From contig JAFXSD010000011.1 in assembly GCA_017525905.1 (NCBI GenBank), forward strand, positions 1 through 64,000: 64,000 nucleotides of DNA, given 5' to 3'. This document shows positions 15,001 through 21,000 of this stretch, piece after piece. Origin of the DNA: Elusimicrobiota bacterium. Its GTDB lineage: Bacteria > Elusimicrobiota > Endomicrobiia > Endomicrobiales > Endomicrobiaceae. A program made the position numbers and the translations under genes. Within the stretch, counting starts at the first letter, position 1, and the number at the start of each line of letters is the position of its first letter. The notes under the pieces were generated by a model. That model had not been told where the DNA came from and searched no databases. It was given only the letters and a program-made list of their open reading frames with translations.

Positions 15001-18000
15001 TACGGATCAAAGCAGTGCATACAATGTTGCATTGGTTGCGTTACAAATACAGACTCTAATGAGACAAAACGGAAAGGGTAGTGCTATTCCCGGTATGAAA
15101 TTTAAAGATTTTAAATATGGTGAATACGATGTGACAAAAGTTAAAATGTCCGTAAGTTCCGGAGAATCCACGTTGTCTCAAATATTTAGTAGAGGGCAAG
15201 CAAGTACATTGAACTGCGGTGGTTCTGCAACACTTGATGTTGCAAGAGAAGTTGCTCATACAATATTTGGAGGACAAGCAATAGATATTGAAGCTTCTTC
15301 AATAGAAGCAACAAAGGTACAATTGAAAGAAAGATTTAAAGTGTTTAACACAGATGCTTCCGGTGCAGGACTTACGAGAGAATCTATAATAGCACAAAAT
15401 ACCGCAAATGCTGTTGAATTCTTAAAAAATGGTAAAACATCCGGCAAAGAGACCGTTGGATTGTTATTTGGTGCAATGGATATGTCTTACAACTTAGATG
15501 TTATGGTTAGAGCATTGGCAGAATTATCACAAGAAACGAATAATAAATTTACCTACAAACAAATAATGGATGCAACTAACGGTTATACAATGACGGAAGT
15601 ATTACAATATATATCCGATAATTACTCCGAAATGCAGAAATATACAAGTAAAATACAAGTAGTTGATTCTGAAGTTGCCGGAACAAATGCCGATGAAATT
15701 CAGAAGATGACACAGAATAAAGGTAAATTAACATTCAGTAATGAAAATGCATTGAGAGGTATAAACTGGCAAAGTATAGATTTAATATTATTAGATGGTC
15801 AAAATTTCCCAAGCAGCGAATTGTTACAGGCAATCGGAAGAGCCGGAAGAAATAAAGAATACGGTAAGGATAAATGTTCTGTTACTATATATACTATAGA
15901 ATCTTCTTTGGAAGATACGATACAAGAAATGAGAGCGATAGATCAGTGGTATAAACAAAATCAAACAGGTAAATCTAACTTGTTTGATGGTTTAGGTGCA
16001 GAAACTACACAAAGATATCAAGATTTATTGTATAGTGACAATATAAGTGCAGTTGATTTGTTGGAAATAGTTTCCGTTTATAAATCTATGCAGTTGAAAT
16101 CAGAATCTATAATGTTTAAAGCAAATCAGGAAGCTATGTATATATTGGTAAAAGAAGCATTAGCGGAAGCTGCAACAAAAGCACAGCAAGAAGGTAATAT
16201 AAAAGATTATGAATTCTTACATGCACTTTATTTGGAAGTAATATCTCATGATGAATCGAACTTATTCGGTTCATTTGCAAACACTACGGATATGGATAAT
16301 TACAGTAATCCTATAGAGTCTGTAAGACAGACATATTTGAATGCTTTAGATAAGGCTATAGAGTATTTGGGCAGGGCTGCTGAAGGTGTTAGTGATAAGA
16401 TGTTAAAATTCCAATTTGAGTTGAGATTACAAGATGCGCAAACAGCAAAGAATAATGATATATTCGGTATGTTAAATAACAGTTCGGAAATGGAAGCTTC
16501 GCAAGGCTTCTTTAACAGTACATTTGCAGGTGCAACAAGAGAAGTTGATGCTATGTTTGGTGTAAGTCCTGCAACGGATATAGCAAAAACATTGTTGAAA
16601 TTGGCAGGCAATGTATTACCTACGGCAAGTGCTAATGCTCGAGCTCAACAACAAGTTACGGTTGACCAAGCTATAGAACAAAATTCTTCTTTAAGTGAAC
16701 AAGAACAAGCATACTTAAGGAGCGATGAGGCTATAGAAAGAGGATATGTTTATGCAAACGAGGATGGAGTAAAGGTTGTATCGGATAAAGGGCAAATGTT
16801 AATAAAAACTTTAACCGGAGATGATGATTGGTATAAATTCTTTGAATGGTTGTTTGGTATATTGGGTATTAATTTTGATAAATCTGCTGATGTGTTCGGT
16901 AAAGCGGATGCGGTTGATTTTATATGGAATAAAGGATATACGGATATGCCGAAACTTGAGAGATTTAAAGAAAGAATGTCTCTCATCGATAAGGAAACTC
17001 ATTTCAATGAAGAAGATTTTAAACAAATGTATACATTCACATATCCTGCCGGCTTGAGTTCTTTCGGATTAACAATTCCTTCGGACAGTATAGCCTTTGC
17101 TAATAAAGCAGCAGGTACTTCAAGTGATAATGATTTCTTTAAATCTATAAGGAGAGAATATGCAAAGATAGAGGCTCAATATCAAGCACACAGAGATAAA
17201 TTACAATCTAATAAATTTTATGCAAATAAAATGCAAAAATTGATAAAGAATTTGGGAAATATTGTTAATTTAACACTTGAAGATTTAAAACCGTTGACAC
17301 AGGTACCTCAATTGCAAGAACAATTAACGGAAGAGGAATATTATAATTTACCTGAAGCATCCGAAACAGAAAGAAAATTATCGGAAATTTCCGCTGAAGT
17401 TAGAGCAATGATGGCACAAGCGGGAATAGCTGTTACGGAAGTAACAGATACTGCAATAGCAAATATGATTAAAATAATAGGGCAACTAAATCCTAAACAA
17501 AGAGACAGATTGTTTGCTGATATGAAATTAAGGGATATACTTAAATTTGAAAATATTACGAGTTTATTAAGTTTGGATGACAGCGAAGATAGATTAAAAA
17601 ATATAAGTTATGATACGCTAATTGCTTTGTTAGGATTAACTAAAGAAGCAGATGAAGAAAAAACGGAAAGGCAACAAGAAATAATGGATTCTGCAAGAGC
17701 GGAAATCTTTGGCATAGATCCTGAGGATAAAGATTTGACATTGAAATCTATATTGGATTACGCATACAGATTGGCGGTAGCAGTCAATAGTACGGATACA
17801 TCTGTAGCAGAACCTACACAAGAACAATTAGATGAGGAATTAAAATTAATATTTGCATATTTGTATCCTACACAAGATTCCGAAGTATTGTTGAATAAAT
17901 ATAAATCTATGTTAACAAGAGGAGAGTTAGGTGTAGCCGAATTGTTGACAAAAGAAGAATTCGGGAGAGAAGATGTTTATGTTACCGAGGATGGCAAACC

Positions 18001-21000
18001 AAGTGAAGGGTATATAAAAGTAATAAAATCAAAGACATATGAACAATTGATGGGAGTTACAAAGATAGGTAATAGTGCAAGTAAAGATAGTTTAAGAGCA
18101 TTCAGAATAGTATACGATGGAGCCGGCAGCGAACATAATATAGATATAGCCGGACATTACGGAGAAATGGTAAGTTTCTTTAAGACACAAGGGTTGACAA
18201 AAGAACAAGCTCAAGCTTTGACTCAGACATTTACAATAGGAGAATTAAGTGATGTGACCTTTAGGAGCGGTTTAAAGAAAGTTGTAAGAGAAGGTTTAAT
18301 AACAATAAATACACAAACAAGCAGGCAAGGAATAATCGATTCCGTAAAGGTTTTCACTAACGAGCAATTGAGAAGAAAAGATATCAATATTAGTGATATA
18401 AGTTCATTGTTAATCATGGCCGAATTGGATGCGGAACAAATACAACGCAATGAAAATGCTATAACGTTGTGGATGTCAGATTCGGAAGTTGTAAGAACAT
18501 TCGGAGAAAAACTCAGATTTGAATATGAAGTTAATATGGAAAATTTAGCCAAACCTTCATTTGTTAAAGATAATTTGAGACAACAAAATTACACCGAAGT
18601 ATTGAAGAATCAGTATGGAAATATGACATATAACAGATATACGGATACACAAGTATCTTCTGAATTAAGTTTAAAAGATACAAGAATATTCTTTGGATTA
18701 CTTGGCTTGGATTACGATAATGTTATAAAAGCATACAACGGATTGAGAGAATATGTGAGGGCGGAAGGTATAGAGGGAATACAGATAATAGTAGCAGATA
18801 AGATGGCTGATAGAGCAATGGAAATAAAAGAATTTAATGAAGAAGTGGCAAAGCAAACCGGAGATGTGTTGGATAATTTTGCAGGAAGTGCGACTATAGA
18901 ACAATTATCGAATCCTAAATATGTTGAGGAAATAGAGATATTAACAAATAGAGGAGTTATTACAACTGAAGATATTGCAAGCGGAATGGCGATAGAAGAT
19001 ATAATAAAAGGAAAAGCGTTAGGAGAAGTAAGGAATGTATTAGGTACGGAATATAGTGCAGCGATGGCGGTATTCGGATTAGAAAATATAGTGGAAAATA
19101 CTAAGAGATTGGAAGAAAAATATACAAGTGATGTAGAGAAAGCTGTAATAAGTGAAATGAGTATATCGGAATTAATGAATGTAGAACCGTTAATGAATAA
19201 CTCAGACGAAATGAAAACAAGGGTAAGAAGTTTTGGAGATACATTGACGATGAATATTGCACGAGAGATAGCAACCAGAGAAGGACTGAATATAGCCGGA
19301 ATAGTAAACGGAGCGACAAGATATTTAGGATATGCATTATATGATAAGAGAGTAGAAGCATTGAGCAAAGAAGGAATAGAAACCGGAGATATACCGATAA
19401 AAGCAATAATAGATAATAACAGAGTGTTGGAAGAGGTAAGAGGGTTAAAATCTCTTGGTGGTATGGATGCTAAGAGTATAGCAGATATAATAAAGAAATC
19501 AGGTGGAGCTAATAAGACTATTACGGATACTATAAAAGGAAAGAGTATAAAAGAATTTAGAATATTAATTGAAGGAATGACCGACGAACAGAAGAATAAG
19601 TTGTACAACTATCTCGGTTTGAACAGAAAAGCAATAGAAAAGAAAATAAATGGTTTAAGATCAGGCTTGGAAGTACCGGAAGAATTGGCATTGGAACAAT
19701 TGACAATTGGTGAAACAGATAGTAATGAAGAAAAAACATTGATAAGAGATGCTAATACAAGGGTGGAAGACATAAATTATAAAGGATTAAAGTTGTTAGA
19801 TTATAAAGAATTGAGTGAATTTGACAAAGCAAAATACGGGGCAGACAAAGTTAAGATAGAAACAAGATTAACTGAAATAGGAAACTTCGTATCCGGAGGA
19901 GATGCAATATTAGTGAAGTATATAGTAGAAGATATGAGTGTAAGAGATCTCCTTAGAGAAAACGTAGCGGAGAATAGAATAAAAACAGTAATGAATAATA
20001 AAGTTATGAGGAACAGATATTATAATAAGATGAGAGCAGAAGATTTTATGAAAGCTACGGAAGTGAAGACAGAAGATGAAGTAGACAAGAAAAAAACAGA
20101 AGAAAAGAGAAGAGATATTCTTGGTGACAAATATGAAATGTTTATGAAAAATTATAAAGATTTGATGGCAGATGTAAGATTTGGAGAAGCAGTAAAAGCG
20201 GTGAGAGTAGAAGTGTTGAGTAGTGATATGGCAGAAAAGACTTTAGAGAATGCAATTAAAGATCAGAGATTTACAAGAGAACAAGCTGAGAAGTTGGTAA
20301 TAGTAATAGAGGAATCGAAAGAGGAAGAAGGTAGAAAGAGAGAAGCATTAGAAAAGAATATAAAACCTGTATTGGAAGAAGTTCAGGGAGAACGAGGCGA
20401 AGCATTAAAAGCAAAGGATTGTATAGATGCAGCGGTTGATACGATGAGCAAAATAATACCATTAAAGCCGTTGACGGAAGCAGCAGTACAGGCAAATCCG
20501 TATGCGCAAGATGATTTGTTGGCAGCAGGAGTGGGAGAAGGATTGGAAGGAACAAGGTTGGGAGAATTGAGAAGAAGAACAGGATTAAAATATGCGACAA
20601 TAGATAAGAATTTGGAAGATGTAAGTACAGAGTTTGTAGCATATATGTTGGAACCGGGAAGTAAAGTAGGGCATGCGATAACGGTGATAGAGGTAGAGCC
20701 CGAGTCCGGGAAAATATATTATGCGGATGAGAAACATGATAGGAATGGAATGTTTATAGAAGAATTTGAAAGACAATTTAGCGGATTAATATTGGCACCT
20801 GAAGGCGCGGAAGGAGTATATTATTTGGACAGCGAAACGAGAGGAATTGTATCCGATATGTATAAAAAGTCCGGTGTATATGAGGGAGTAAAGTCAAAGA
20901 ACAAGATAAGTAAATTCAAAGAGGGTGAAAAATTAATGGGAGAAATAATAAACGGAGTAACTAGACCGAAAGAATTAATTCAGACTGTAGCGGCAGCATT

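Noticed and set aside
18712-19608. A 298-codon open frame on the minus strand inside the giant gene
   Set aside because: It is antisense to a well-supported frame. Its product is a Leu/Ile/Ser-rich string without domain features, as expected from the complement of AT-rich coding sequence, and it has no ribosome site.
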